NCBI GenBank assembly: GCA_045537915.1
Contig: JAZSQK010000063.1
Coordinates: forward strand, 1 to 64,000
From: SFWF01 sp045537915
GTDB taxonomy: Bacteria; Bacillota; Clostridia; Oscillospirales; Acutalibacteraceae
Length of the DNA: 64,000 bases
Direction of reading: 5' to 3'
The position numbers and the translations under genes are program-made. The notes under the pieces are model-generated. The model saw only the letters and a list, made by a program, of their open reading frames with translations. It did not search any database and was not told the DNA's origin. This document shows, in pieces, positions 43,048-52,672 of the stretch; positions within the stretch are counted from its first letter, which is position 1; every line of letters starts with the position of its first letter.

Positions 43048-43491
43048 TTAAATAAATATTATGGCTGTAAAAAGCCCTGAAAAAAGACCTAAAATACTGT
43101 AAAGCCTTGATTTTGATTTCATATTTTCCTCTGCCTCAAGGGTCCTTTTTTTAACAAGCTGACTATAGGTAGAACAGCGTAAGATCTGCGCCTTTGTATC
43201 CCCCATTCCAAGTAGTGAGGTAAACTCCTCCAAAAGTCTTATGTCCTCTTTTGTCAGCCACTCTTTTTTTACCGAAACATTATACCCATCGGCATCAAAA
43301 AGGGCCGATGCCCTTGGTTGTGAGAAAATTCTTTCAAGCTCGGCTCCCATCCGTATCCCATCGGAAATCTCGCCTATGCATATCACGTATTCGCTCAGTT
43401 TTCTGTATCTCTGCCTTAATTTTTCAGAGGCTCTGATTCCTACAAGCGCCCCCGTTATAACCGTAAGCGCAACCCCTATAAGCTTAAGCAT
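43048..43491 (-). CDS. spoIIIAB: Stage III sporulation protein AB
   Basis: 147 aa. N-terminal and C-terminal hydrophobic segments flank a helical middle with ASEKLRQRYRKLSEYVICIGEISDGIRMG. SpoIIIAB resembles type II secretion F-type proteins and works with the SpoIIIAA ATPase. Overlaps spoIIIAA by 8 bases. Confidence 0.94.
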   Translation of the reverse strand: MLKLIGVALTVITGALVGIRASEKLRQRYRKLSEYVICIGEISDGIRMGAELERIFSQPRASALFDADGYNVSVKKEWLTKEDIRLLEEFTSLLGMGDTKAQILRCSTYSQLVKKRTLEAEENMKSKSRLYSILGLFSGLFTAIIFI

Positions 43492-44404
43492 AGCTTTTCT
43501 CTTTAGTGACGGGGAAAACGGTTATCTCATCCCCTATTTTTCCTGAAAGCAGAGCAATATTTTCGACTGCGCCGAGGGATATCAGCTTATGCGTAACCCC
43601 TCTTGCTTCAAGCTCCTCTATGCTCGATGCGTGGGCTGTTGTAATAATACCCGTGCCCGAAAAAAAGCTCTCGGCAACCAGGTCAAGCTCGGCGGTATTT
43701 CCAATCTCATCAAAGGCTATGTATTGGGGGAAAAGTGTGCGGAGGGCTATTTCCACCCCTTTTGCCTTATCTCCTCCCGAAATCACATCTGTGTTTACTC
43801 CTACATCGAGTGTCGGTCTTCCTCCGATTGCGGCGGCTATTTCTCCCCTCGTATCTATAAGGCTTATGCGCTTTCCGTTATCAGAAAGGTGTCTTACGAG
43901 GTCTCTTAGAATGGTTGTTTTGCCACTTCCCGGGCTACCTGCGATAAGTATACCCCTCCCAACCTTGTCGTAAAGCCTCTCTGCGCAACCTATTACCTCT
44001 CTGGCTATACGTATATTTACCGAGGATATATCTCTGAAATATCCCCCTTGAAACCGTCCACAGACACCCGCTCTGTGCCCGTTTTTCATAGAAACATATC
44101 CGTTTTTCAGTTCCTCTGCCCTCGTATACAGCGAATGACCTGTAAGCCGTGTCAGAACTTCATAAAGTTGCTCTGCGGAAACTGTCAGCGGACTCGTCGG
44201 CACTGTTATTCCTGCCTCGGCATCCTTAGAAATATAGTAGGTGCGCTCACAGGTAAGGGTTACGGGTTTATTCGCCCTAAGCCTTATTTCATATGCGCTG
44301 TTTTTTACACAAACGGGAAGCTTCTTTAATACTGCAGCCGTTTTTTCGGGTAAAGGATAAAGGGCGCTCTCGAAAATACTGCTGTGGAATTTTACTTCAT
44401 TCAT
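43484..44404 (-). CDS. spoIIIAA: Stage III sporulation protein AA, ATPase
   Basis: 306 aa. ATG at 44402-44404 is used (MNEVKF) with GGGTGAT upstream. Walker A GSPGSGKTT (156-164) and Walker B QYIAFDEIG. It is a secretion-type ATPase on the mother-cell side that powers the channel. First gene of the eight-gene operon; a SigE-like promoter is just upstream. Confidence 0.95.
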   Translation of the reverse strand: MNEVKFHSSIFESALYPLPEKTAAVLKKLPVCVKNSAYEIRLRANKPVTLTCERTYYISKDAEAGITVPTSPLTVSAEQLYEVLTRLTGHSLYTRAEELKNGYVSMKNGHRAGVCGRFQGGYFRDISSVNIRIAREVIGCAERLYDKVGRGILIAGSPGSGKTTILRDLVRHLSDNGKRISLIDTRGEIAAAIGGRPTLDVGVNTDVISGGDKAKGVEIALRTLFPQYIAFDEIGNTAELDLVAESFFSGTGIITTAHASSIEELEARGVTHKLISLGAVENIALLSGKIGDEITVFPVTKEKSYA

Positions 44405-44421
44405 ATTTATCACCCGTTTTA

Positions 44422-44450
44422 ATGGTATGTACATGCCCTTTAAAATAGAA
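44422..44450 (-). promoter_or_regulatory. SigE-like promoter of the spoIIIA operon
   Basis: On the minus strand CATACCAT (44422-44429) matches the SigE -10 CATACANT; about 14 bp upstream lies a CTATT -35-like element. It starts 18 bases before the spoIIIAA ATG. SigE control of spoIIIA is established in B. subtilis. Confidence 0.5.
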
Positions 44451-44455
44451 CTTTG

Positions 44456-44490
44456 CAAAAAAATAACGGCAACGCAAAAGCGTTGCCGTT
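44456..44490 (-). terminator. Terminator after yebC
   Basis: AACGGCAACGC pairs with GCGTTGCCGTT (11 bp, loop of 4); on the minus strand seven T follow. It insulates the spoIIIA operon from yebC-dusB. Confidence 0.92.
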
Positions 44491-44510
44491 TGGCTTTAAT
44501 AAATTACGAT

Positions 44511-45248
44511 TTATTCGTCATCTTCAGGCATATCCCAGTTGTGCCAGATTTCCTGAACATCATCGTTTTCTTCAAGCATATCGATAAGTCTTTCCATGCG
44601 CTTTATGGATTCCTCATCCTCAAGAGCAGTCATTGTCTGGGGTATATATGCCGCCTCTGCCGAAATGAAGGTGTATCCCTTTTCTTCAAGGGCATCACGA
44701 ACCTTACCTAAATCATTGACGGCTGTGGATATCTCGAAAACATCTCCATCGAAGCTAAAATCCTCAGCTCCTGCATCAAGGGCATCCATCATAACGGTAT
44801 CCTCGTCCTTACCCTCTGCCTCGATAACTATCTGGCCCTTGTGGTCAAACATAAACATAACCGAGCCCGACTGTCCGAGATTGCCGCCGCACTTGTCAAA
44901 ATAATGGCGCATTTCTCCTGCGGTACGGTTTCTGTTATCGGTCAGGGTTTCGACAACAACGGCTATTCCGTTGGGACCGTAGCCCTCATATATAAGTTCC
45001 TCATAATTGTTCGACTCGGTATCTCCCGCTGCCTTTTTTATGATTCTTTCTATGTTATCGTTGGGCACATTTGCCGCCTTTGCCTTGGCAATTACATCCT
45101 TAAGCTTGGAGTTTTCGGCAGGGTTTGGTCCTCCCGCTTTAACGATTACGGCAATTTCTCTACCGATTTTAGTGAAAATTTTTGCCTTTGCGGCATCGGT
45201 TTTTTCCTTTTTCCTTTTAATGTTGTTCCATTTTGAATGTCCCGACAT
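44511..45248 (-). CDS. yebC: YebC/TACO1 family protein
   Basis: 245 aa. MSGHSKWNNIKRKKEKTDAAKAKIFTKIGREI is the family signature start, with YEGYGPNGIAVVVETLTDNRNRT in the middle. YebC-type proteins aid translation of proline-rich stretches or act as transcription regulators. It is 43 bases after dusB, likely co-transcribed. Confidence 0.97.
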   Translation of the reverse strand: MSGHSKWNNIKRKKEKTDAAKAKIFTKIGREIAVIVKAGGPNPAENSKLKDVIAKAKAANVPNDNIERIIKKAAGDTESNNYEELIYEGYGPNGIAVVVETLTDNRNRTAGEMRHYFDKCGGNLGQSGSVMFMFDHKGQIVIEAEGKDEDTVMMDALDAGAEDFSFDGDVFEISTAVNDLGKVRDALEEKGYTFISAEAAYIPQTMTALEDEESIKRMERLIDMLEENDDVQEIWHNWDMPEDDE

Positions 45249-45291
45249 AAATTTACTCTCCTAAACAGAAAATTTCAACCTCTATATTCTA

Positions 45292-46260
45292 TCACAAGTC
45301 TTCCCCTTCGGCAAGGGCTTTTTCGCAAATCAGCTCTATGTCGGCAAGAGTTTTTATCTCGCCGCACATTCTGCGCAGCATTGCCGCATTTCTTATCCCC
45401 TTCATATACCAGGCGGTATGCTTTCTCGACTCTAAAATTACGGTGGTGGGAGATTTGTATTTTTTCATAAGCTCTATCTGTGACAAAAGAGTTTTTAACC
45501 TTTTCTCTATCGGAGGAGGCGGCGATATAATACCCTTTTCCATATAATCGTTTATCTGGCTGAAAACCCAGGGAGAGCCGTTTGCCGCTCTGCCGACCAT
45601 AACGAAATCACAGCCTGTATATTCATACATATTTTTAGCCGAAATGCCGTCGGTTATATCGCCGTTTCCGATTACGGGGATATTTACGGCTTTTTTAACC
45701 TCACGTATAATCTCAAGGTCACAGGGAGGGGCGTACATCTGGGCTCTGGTTCTGCCGTGGACAGTGATGGCGGCAGCTCCGTTTGCCTCACAGATTTTTG
45801 CAATTTCTACAGCATTTTTGGTGTTTTCATCCCAACCTGAGCGAATCTTGACCGTAACAGGTTTTCTGACCGAATCGACTACATTCCTGACGATTTTTCC
45901 GACCAGCTCGGGCTCCCTCATAAGTCCGCTTCCGCCGTTATTATTAGCTACTTTTGGAGCTGGGCAACCCATATTTATATCGATAAAATCGGGGTTGAAG
46001 CTCTCGGCAACCTTTGCCGCTTTTGCCATTATCTCGGGCTCACAGCCGAAAAGCTGACTGGCAAATATTTTCTCTTCTCCCTTGGCTAAAAGCTCCTCTG
46101 ATTTTCGGTCTCCGAGCACTATTGCCTTGGTGCTCGTAAGCTCTCCTACCGAATAGGCCGCACCGAAGCTGTCACATATTTCCCTCATCGCACGGTCGGC
46201 TACACCCGCCATTGGCGCAAGGGCTGCATATCCTTGAATCTCAATATTTCCTATCTTCAT
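45292..46260 (-). CDS. tRNA-dihydrouridine synthase
   Basis: 322 aa. FMN-binding TIM barrel with NMGCPAPKVANNNGGSGLM (catalytic Cys in GCPAP), KIRSGWD, ITVHGRTRAQMY and NGDI. It reduces uridine to dihydrouridine in tRNA. Resembles the DusB group. Promoter at 46270-46298. Confidence 0.95.
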   Translation of the reverse strand: MKIGNIEIQGYAALAPMAGVADRAMREICDSFGAAYSVGELTSTKAIVLGDRKSEELLAKGEEKIFASQLFGCEPEIMAKAAKVAESFNPDFIDINMGCPAPKVANNNGGSGLMREPELVGKIVRNVVDSVRKPVTVKIRSGWDENTKNAVEIAKICEANGAAAITVHGRTRAQMYAPPCDLEIIREVKKAVNIPVIGNGDITDGISAKNMYEYTGCDFVMVGRAANGSPWVFSQINDYMEKGIISPPPPIEKRLKTLLSQIELMKKYKSPTTVILESRKHTAWYMKGIRNAAMLRRMCGEIKTLADIELICEKALAEGEDL

Positions 46261-46269
46261 ATCTTAAAG

Positions 46270-46298
46270 ATTATATAATATAAAAAAAATGATGTCAA
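46270..46298 (-). promoter_or_regulatory. Consensus SigA promoter of dusB-yebC
   Basis: On the minus strand: TTGACA (46293-46298), 17-bp spacer, TATAAT (46270-46275). Confidence 0.82.
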
Positions 46299-46313
46299 AT
46301 ATTAAAATTTATA

Positions 46314-46342
46314 ATGACATTGCGCTTATCTTTTGATATAAT
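46314..46342 (+). promoter_or_regulatory. SigA promoter of polA
   Basis: ATGACA (46314-46319), 17-bp spacer, TATAAT (46337-46342). Divergent from the dusB promoter with 15 bp between -35 boxes. Confidence 0.65.
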
Positions 46343-46377
46343 AGAATAAATATTATATTTTGGGGTTGTATTTGTTT

Positions 46378-48918
46378 ATGAAGCTACTTGCCATAGACGG
46401 AAACAGTTTAATAAACCGCGCGTTTTACGGAATAAGGCTGCTGTCTACAAAGGACGGTAAATTTACCAATGCCGTTTACGGCTTCATAAACATTTTAAAC
46501 AAGCTCAAAGAAACCGAATGCCCCGATGCTATTGCCGTGGCTTTTGATATTAAAAAGCCAACCTTCCGTCACGAGAAATATGCCGAATATAAGGCAGGTC
46601 GCCATGCAACTCCGCCCGAGCTGCTCGAACAGTTTGCCCCTTTGAAAAGGTGGCTTACGCTTATGGGCTACAAGGTGCTTGAATGTGAAGGCTTTGAGGC
46701 CGACGATATTTTGGGTACCCTTGCCGAGATGTGTGAGAAGAGCAGCAACGACTGTGTTATTGCCACGGGCGACCGAGATGCCCTTCAGCTTATAGGAGAA
46801 GGTGTTCGTGTTGTTCTTGCAACCACAAAGATGGGCGGTCCCGAGGTAACAAACTACGACAAACAGGCCCTTTTTGAGAAGTACGGTCTCGAGCCCTGCC
46901 AGATGATAGAGCTTAAGGCGCTTATGGGCGATTCGTCCGACAATATTCCCGGTGTTGCAGGTGTAGGAGAAAAGACTGCAACCGACCTTATAACCCGTTT
47001 TGGCAATATCGATTATATTTACGAGCATCTAGACGAGCTAGACATAAAACCTGCGGTGAAGGCAAAGCTTGAGGCCGAAAAGGAAAATGCCTTTTTCAGC
47101 AGATGGCTCGGCACAATATGCCGTACCGCCCCCATCGACACTACCCCTGAAAATTATCTTATCGGTGAATGTGATACAGCAGGGGTTGCCGCACTTATGA
47201 CCGAGCTTGAGCTTTTCAAGCTTATGGAAAGAATGGGAATAAACCCGACCCAAAGCAAAAAAACAGAGCCGTGCGAAGAAATTTGCGCAAAAGCGGTATC
47301 GGCAGAGGAATTTTTGAAAAAGGATATATCTTCGGCAGATATTCTAATGACCGAAAATGGTTTTGCGGTATCCGACGGCCTTTGCGCCGCCCTTTTATCC
47401 GAGGAAGAAGGTTTGAAGCTTCTCTGCCAAACCGATACGCCGCTTCGTGTTTACGATTATAAATCGATTTATAAGTTCTGCAAACAAAAGGGCGTTGTCC
47501 CAAAAAATGTCATTTTTGACTCTATGCTCGGCGGATATCTCTGCAACCCCTCATCAAACTCATACGAGCTTGACCGTCTGGCCGCAGAATACGGTGCCTC
47601 AGAAAGAGATCTTGACTCTGACAACCAAAATCTTAAAAATGCGCTTTTGCATACCGCCGTTTGCGAGGCTTTGGAAAAGGAACTTGAAAAAAGCGGACAG
47701 GCTAATCTTCTTCGTGATATTGAATTGCCTCTGGCCGCCGTCTTGGGAGCTATGGAGCTTGAGGGTGTGCTTATAGACACAGCCTCCCTTTCGGCTCACA
47801 GTAAAGAGCTTACCCTCCGTATTTCAGAGCTCGAAAAAAGAATATATGAGCTTGTTGGCTATGAGTTTAATCTCAATTCTCCAAAACAATTGGGAGTTGC
47901 CCTTTTTGAAAAGCTTGGACTTCCCGCCAAAAAGAAAACCAAGAGCGGTTATTCAACCAACGCCGAAGTTTTAGAGGAGCTTCGTGACGCTCACCCTGCG
48001 GTCAGTCTGCTTTTACAGTACAGAACCCTCGCAAAATTAAAATCCACCTATTGTGATTCCCTTCTCGCCTCGGTCGGAGCTGACGGAAGAATTCATTCCA
48101 CCTTCAACCAGACCGAAACCAGAACAGGCAGAATAAGCTCCCTCGAACCTAATCTTCAGAATATTCCTGTCAGGACTGCCGAGGGCAGAATTTTCAGAAA
48201 ATTCTTTGTAGCCAAGGAAGGCTACACCCTTGTTGATGCCGACTACAGTCAGATAGAGCTCCGTGTTCTTGCCCATATGGCAAAGGACAAGGTAATGTGC
48301 GATGCCTTTAATTCGGGCGCAGATATCCATACCTCAACTGCAGCTCAGGTTTTCGGTCTGCCCGAGGTTATGATAACCCCCGTGCTCAGAAGCCGAGCTA
48401 AAGCTGTAAACTTTGGAATCGTTTACGGTATTGGCGCCTTCTCTCTTGCAAAGGATATCGGGGTCAGCAACAAGGAAGCAAGACAGTATATTGAGAATTA
48501 TCTTGCCACCTTTAAGGGTGTTGACCGTTTTATGCAGAACACTATCGAAAAGGCAAAGCAGGACGGCTATGTGACCACCGTTTTCGGTCGGAGAAGATAT
48601 CTTCCCGAAATAACCTCCTCAAACGGAATGCTCCGTGCCTTCGGAGAGAGGGTTGCAAGAAATGCGCCTATTCAGGGCACCGCCGCCGATGTTATTAAAA
48701 TTGCTATGATAAATGTTTTCAACCGTCTTGAAAAGGAAGGTCTTGACGCAAAGCTCATACTTCAGGTCCACGACGAGCTTATAATTGAAGCGGCAGCGGA
48801 TATCGCCGAAAAGGTCGGGGTTGTTCTGAAAGAGGAGATGGAAAAGGCCGCCGATATGTCGGTAGAGCTTACCGCAGACGTTCATTGCGGAAAAAGTTGG
48901 TACGAGGCTAAAGACTGA
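46378..48918 (+). CDS. polA: DNA polymerase I
   Basis: 846 aa. ATG at 46378 starts MKLLAIDGNSLINRAFYG; earlier TTG codons are possible. Residues 1-290 form the 5'-3' exonuclease domain (DSSDNIPGVAGVGEKTA). The middle region lacks the DEDD proofreading residues, as in many Firmicutes enzymes. The polymerase domain carries DADYSQIELR (motif A), RSRAKAVNFGIVYG (motif B) and QVHDELIIE (motif C). It fills gaps and removes RNA primers. Head of a rightward run of genes; its stop overlaps the next start. Confidence 0.96.
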   Translation: MKLLAIDGNSLINRAFYGIRLLSTKDGKFTNAVYGFINILNKLKETECPDAIAVAFDIKKPTFRHEKYAEYKAGRHATPPELLEQFAPLKRWLTLMGYKVLECEGFEADDILGTLAEMCEKSSNDCVIATGDRDALQLIGEGVRVVLATTKMGGPEVTNYDKQALFEKYGLEPCQMIELKALMGDSSDNIPGVAGVGEKTATDLITRFGNIDYIYEHLDELDIKPAVKAKLEAEKENAFFSRWLGTICRTAPIDTTPENYLIGECDTAGVAALMTELELFKLMERMGINPTQSKKTEPCEEICAKAVSAEEFLKKDISSADILMTENGFAVSDGLCAALLSEEEGLKLLCQTDTPLRVYDYKSIYKFCKQKGVVPKNVIFDSMLGGYLCNPSSNSYELDRLAAEYGASERDLDSDNQNLKNALLHTAVCEALEKELEKSGQANLLRDIELPLAAVLGAMELEGVLIDTASLSAHSKELTLRISELEKRIYELVGYEFNLNSPKQLGVALFEKLGLPAKKKTKSGYSTNAEVLEELRDAHPAVSLLLQYRTLAKLKSTYCDSLLASVGADGRIHSTFNQTETRTGRISSLEPNLQNIPVRTAEGRIFRKFFVAKEGYTLVDADYSQIELRVLAHMAKDKVMCDAFNSGADIHTSTAAQVFGLPEVMITPVLRSRAKAVNFGIVYGIGAFSLAKDIGVSNKEARQYIENYLATFKGVDRFMQNTIEKAKQDGYVTTVFGRRRYLPEITSSNGMLRAFGERVARNAPIQGTAADVIKIAMINVFNRLEKEGLDAKLILQVHDELIIEAAADIAEKVGVVLKEEMEKAADMSVELTADVHCGKSWYEAKD

Positions 48919-49325
48919 TGAAAAAAATAATTTTCGTTTGCACAGGAAACACCTGCCGAAGTCCGATGGCAGAGGGTTATCTTAAATCTAAAAACAGAAA
49001 AGATATTACCATTTTAAGCCGTGGCCTTGCGGCAGACGGTTCGGCCGTTTCTGTAAACAGTGTTACCGCTATGCAGGAAATTGGCATAGATATAAAGGAC
49101 CATATTTCAAGGCAACTCACCTTTTCGGATATCGACGAAACCACCGTATTTGTTTGTATGTCCTCTTCACACGCAGATGTGCTTGAGGGCTGCGGCGTTG
49201 ATAAAATGAAGATACACATACTCGGTATTACCGACCCCTACGGCTGTGATATCGAAAGATATAAGGCTTGTAGAGATGAAATAATCGAAGCGGTAGATGA
49301 GCTTTGCGAGGACGGTATAATATGA
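48918..49325 (+). CDS. Low-molecular-weight protein-tyrosine/arginine phosphatase
   Basis: 135 aa. The P-loop CTGNTCRS (Cys8, Arg14) is at the N-terminus and the general acid Asp in TDPYG near the C-terminus. CTGNTCRSPMAEG fits YwlE-like arginine phosphatases (Thr in the loop) as well as tyrosine phosphatases. ATG overlaps the polA stop (ATGA layout), so translation is coupled. Confidence 0.92.
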   Translation: MKKIIFVCTGNTCRSPMAEGYLKSKNRKDITILSRGLAADGSAVSVNSVTAMQEIGIDIKDHISRQLTFSDIDETTVFVCMSSSHADVLEGCGVDKMKIHILGITDPYGCDIERYKACRDEIIEAVDELCEDGII

Positions 49326-49750
49326 TAAGACCGTATAAAGCGGGAGATGAAATTTCTATCGCAGAATTGGAAAAAGAGTGTTTTTCTAAACCCTGGAGCA
49401 GCCAGGCGATAATCGATTCTGTCGACGAGGGAATAAAATTTTTCGTATGCGAAGAAAATGACAGTATTGTCGGCTATATCGGTCTTCAGACTGTTCTTGA
49501 TGAAGGATATATTACAAATATAGCAGTAACCGTCTCTGCCCGACGCCGTGGTATAGGGAAACTCCTTTTAGACGCTCTTGACAAGGCTGCCGATGAATTT
49601 TCTCTCAGTTTTATTTCTCTTGAGGTAAGAAAATCCAATACACCTGCTATAAATCTTTATACCCTTTGCGGCTATGGGTCAGAGGGTATAAGAAAAAATT
49701 TTTACACGAGTCCAAACGAGGATGCCGTTATTATGACAAAAAGGAGGTAG
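49322..49750 (+). CDS. rimI: Ribosomal-protein S18 alanine N-acetyltransferase
   Basis: 142 aa GNAT-fold protein. ATG at 49322 overlaps the previous stop (ATGA). Acetyl-CoA loop in VSARRRGIGKLLLDAL and EVRKSNTPAINLYTLCGY are typical of RimI. It lies 8 bases before tsaD, the common rimI-tsaD pairing. Confidence 0.9.
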   Translation: MIRPYKAGDEISIAELEKECFSKPWSSQAIIDSVDEGIKFFVCEENDSIVGYIGLQTVLDEGYITNIAVTVSARRRGIGKLLLDALDKAADEFSLSFISLEVRKSNTPAINLYTLCGYGSEGIRKNFYTSPNEDAVIMTKRR

Positions 49751-49758
49751 ACGGCTTA

Positions 49759-50772
49759 ATGCTTATATTGGCAATAGAATCATCCTGTGATGAAACTGCG
49801 GCAGCCGTTTGCCGAGGCAGAGAGGTTCTTTCTTCGGTTATAAACACCCAGATTGAAGAACATAAAATCTACGGCGGTGTGGTTCCCGAGATAGCCTCGA
49901 GGCGCCACTGCGAGAACATATCAGAGGTGTGTGACAAGGCGGTGTCTGATGCAGGTATTGAATATACCGACCTTGATGCTATAGCGGTTACCTATGCGCC
50001 CGGTCTTATCGGCGCTCTGCTTGTCGGAGTAAACTTTGCAAAGGGACTTGCAATGTCACTTGATATACCTCTTATTCCTGTTCATCATCTTCGTTCGCAT
50101 ATTGCGGCAAACTATATAGATAACGAGCAGCTTAAGCCACCCTTTATCTGTCTTACGGTATCGGGCGGCAACAGTATCATTACCGAGGTGTCCGACTATA
50201 CCAAGTTTAAAATAATCGGCTCAACCCGTGACGATGCGGCGGGAGAATGTTTTGATAAGGCAGCTCGGGCAATGGGACTGGGCTACCCCGGCGGCGTTCA
50301 TCTCGACAAGGTGGCAACAAAGGCGGACTTTAAAAGGTATCCCCTTCCAAAGCCCCGTGTCGAAGGCTCTGAATATGATTTTTCCTTTTCAGGTCTTAAA
50401 ACCGCCGTCATAAATATACTCCATAACGCCTCCCAGAAAAATGAGGAAATAGATATTCCCGTTCTGGCGGCAACCTTGAGAGAGCGTGTCTGCGATATGC
50501 TTATAGAAAATACTTTTCTTGCTGCCGAGCGTTTATCTCATAGTACAATTCTTCTTGCAGGTGGCGTTTCGGCCAACAGTGAACTTCGCTTACGAATGGA
50601 AGCCGAATGTAAAGCAAGAAACATAAATTTCTATTCGCCTCCCCTTAAATACTGCGGCGATAATGCCGCAATGGTAGGTGTCCAGGCCTACTATGAGTTT
50701 CTTTCGGGCAATACCGCCGACCAAGGACTTAACGCATACGCTACAATGCCGATAGATAATTTAACAAAGTGA
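49759..50772 (+). CDS. tsaD: tRNA threonylcarbamoyladenosine transferase TsaD
   Basis: 337 aa. ATG at 49759 follows AAGGAGG (49741-49747). Metal ligands His110 and His114 (VHHLRSHIAANY), SGGNS, and GEAFDKAARALG-like GECFDKAARAMGLGYPGG. It transfers the threonylcarbamoyl group to A37 of ANN-reading tRNAs with TsaB and TsaE, which are not in the window. Confidence 0.97.
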   Translation: MLILAIESSCDETAAAVCRGREVLSSVINTQIEEHKIYGGVVPEIASRRHCENISEVCDKAVSDAGIEYTDLDAIAVTYAPGLIGALLVGVNFAKGLAMSLDIPLIPVHHLRSHIAANYIDNEQLKPPFICLTVSGGNSIITEVSDYTKFKIIGSTRDDAAGECFDKAARAMGLGYPGGVHLDKVATKADFKRYPLPKPRVEGSEYDFSFSGLKTAVINILHNASQKNEEIDIPVLAATLRERVCDMLIENTFLAAERLSHSTILLAGGVSANSELRLRMEAECKARNINFYSPPLKYCGDNAAMVGVQAYYEFLSGNTADQGLNAYATMPIDNLTK

Positions 50773-50782
50773 GGATAAAAGA

Positions 50783-51802
50783 ATGTTTACAAGAGATATA
50801 GGAATCGACCTCGGAACCGCAAATACTCTGGTTTATCTTAAGGGAAAGGGTATTATAATGCGTGAGCCGTCGGTCGTTGCATATGATGTTCGAAACGATG
50901 CCGTAAGAGCAGTCGGCGCCGAGGCTAAAGAAATGATAGGCAGAACACCGGGTTCTATCGTGGCGGTCCGTCCCTTAAAAAACGGAGTTATTGCCGACTA
51001 CGATGTTACTGCGGCCATGCTTAAAAGATTTATAAAGGAATCCCTTAAGGGTTCGCTTTTCTCAAGAGTTCGTGTTGTAATCTGTGTTCCCGCAGGGGTT
51101 ACCGAGGTTGAAAGCCGAGCTGTTCACGATGCTGTAAAACAGGCGGGAGCAGTCGATGTTGATATTGTAGAGGAGCCGATGGCTGCCGCTGTCGGCGCAG
51201 GTCTTCCCGTCTGGGACGCTACGGGAAATATGATTGTTGATATCGGTGGCGGCACAAGCGAGGTAGCGGTAATTTCGCTTGGAGATATCGTTACCGCACA
51301 GTCTATCCGTACCGCAGGCGACGACCTGGACGAAGCTATTATCAACTATATTAAGAAAAAGCACAATCTGCTCATAGGCGAACGCACCGCCGAGCAGCTT
51401 AAAATAGAAATTGGCTCTGCTCTCCCCTATGATGACGAGAAAACGGTTGAAATTAAGGGAAGAAACCTGCTTGACGGGCTGCCAAAAAATATACTCATTT
51501 CTTCTGAGGAAATCAGAGAGGCTATGAGCGACACAATCGATGTTATCATCGAAAGTATCCGCACCACCCTTGAGAAAACCCCTCCGGAGCTTTCTGCCGA
51601 TATTATTGAGAGCGGTATTACTCTTACCGGCGGCGGAGCGCTTCTCAGAGGAATTTCCGAGCTTATTGCACAGGAAACGGGTATGCCTGTCCGAGTTGCA
51701 GAAAATCCCCTCGACTGTGTTGTTGAGGGAACTGCAAAGCGTCTTGAACCAGGTCACGGCTTTGATAATTATGTCTTCCGCAGAACAAAGAATTACAGAT
51801 AG
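50783..51802 (+). CDS. mreB: Rod-shape actin homologue MreB/Mbl
   Basis: 339 aa. Actin-like ATPase: DIGIDLGTANTLVY (phosphate 1), DIGGGTSEVAVIS (phosphate 2), LTGGGALLRGI (adenosine). It forms membrane-bound filaments that steer lateral wall synthesis. Followed by mreC, mreD, mrdA. Confidence 0.97.
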   Translation: MFTRDIGIDLGTANTLVYLKGKGIIMREPSVVAYDVRNDAVRAVGAEAKEMIGRTPGSIVAVRPLKNGVIADYDVTAAMLKRFIKESLKGSLFSRVRVVICVPAGVTEVESRAVHDAVKQAGAVDVDIVEEPMAAAVGAGLPVWDATGNMIVDIGGGTSEVAVISLGDIVTAQSIRTAGDDLDEAIINYIKKKHNLLIGERTAEQLKIEIGSALPYDDEKTVEIKGRNLLDGLPKNILISSEEIREAMSDTIDVIIESIRTTLEKTPPELSADIIESGITLTGGGALLRGISELIAQETGMPVRVAENPLDCVVEGTAKRLEPGHGFDNYVFRRTKNYR

Positions 51803-51812
51803 GTGATATAAA

Positions 51813-52670
51813 TTGCGATTTTTCTTTCGAAGCAGACAATTTAAAATTATTCTTATCGTTGCAGCTGCCGTTCTTTTGTTGGGCATAATAACCCTTATAA
51901 GCGGACGGCTTTCCCCTCAGGCGCAGTTTGCCGATATTATAACCTCCCCCTTTAAAAAGGTAGGTACTCTTATTAAAAACTCCTTTGAAGAGCTAAACGA
52001 CAGTTGGCTGAAGGCCGAGGATCTGGCAAAGGAAAATGAGGCGCTAAAGGAAGAACTGGCAGAACTCAGAGATAAGCTTGTCGACTACGAAACTGCACTT
52101 AATGACAATGAGTTTTATAAAGATTTCCTTGAAATAAAGGAAAATAATCCCGACTTCGTATTTTGTCCTGCCCTTGTTACCGCCAAGGACCCCGAGGATG
52201 AATTCAAGGGATTTACCCTTGATAAAGGAAGACACAACGGGGTTGAGCTTTATGACCCCGTAATAACCCACCAGGGCTTAGTCGGATATGTTACCGAGGT
52301 TGGCTTTTCAACCTGTAAGGTAACAACCATTTTAAGTCCCCAGCTTGTCTGCGGAGCCTATGCTTCACGTACTAACGATGCGGGTGTGGTTTCGGGACTT
52401 CGTGAGCTCGGCCTTGAAAACAACACTCGCCTTTACAATCTTTCGAGGACAAGCACTTTGGCGGTCGGCGACACCGTTGTAACCTCGGGTAGCGGAATTT
52501 TCCCGAAAAGAATGGTTATCGGCACGGTTAAAAACATATTGAGTGACCCCCTTACCTCTTCGCTTTATGCCGTTATTGAACCAAGCGTTGATTTTGATAA
52601 GCTCAAGAATGTTATGGTCCTCACCTCTTTTGACGGTCAGGGCGAAGCTCTTGGCGAAATCGGAGAATAG
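51813..52670 (+). CDS. mreC: Rod-shape protein MreC
   Basis: 285 aa. TTG start at 51813 with AGGTGAT upstream. One membrane segment (about residues 12-32), a coiled coil (about 60-100), then the beta-barrel domain (PALVTAKDPEDEFKGFTLDKGRHNGVELYDPVITHQGLVGYV). It links MreB filaments to the PBP2/RodA machine. Confidence 0.95.
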   Translation: MRFFFRSRQFKIILIVAAAVLLLGIITLISGRLSPQAQFADIITSPFKKVGTLIKNSFEELNDSWLKAEDLAKENEALKEELAELRDKLVDYETALNDNEFYKDFLEIKENNPDFVFCPALVTAKDPEDEFKGFTLDKGRHNGVELYDPVITHQGLVGYVTEVGFSTCKVTTILSPQLVCGAYASRTNDAGVVSGLRELGLENNTRLYNLSRTSTLAVGDTVVTSGSGIFPKRMVIGTVKNILSDPLTSSLYAVIEPSVDFDKLKNVMVLTSFDGQGEALGEIGE

Positions 52671-52672
52671 TG

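Noticed and set aside
51062..51886. 274-codon frame antisense to mreB
   Set aside because: mreB is certain on the other strand; codon-mirror frame without a ribosome site or family match.
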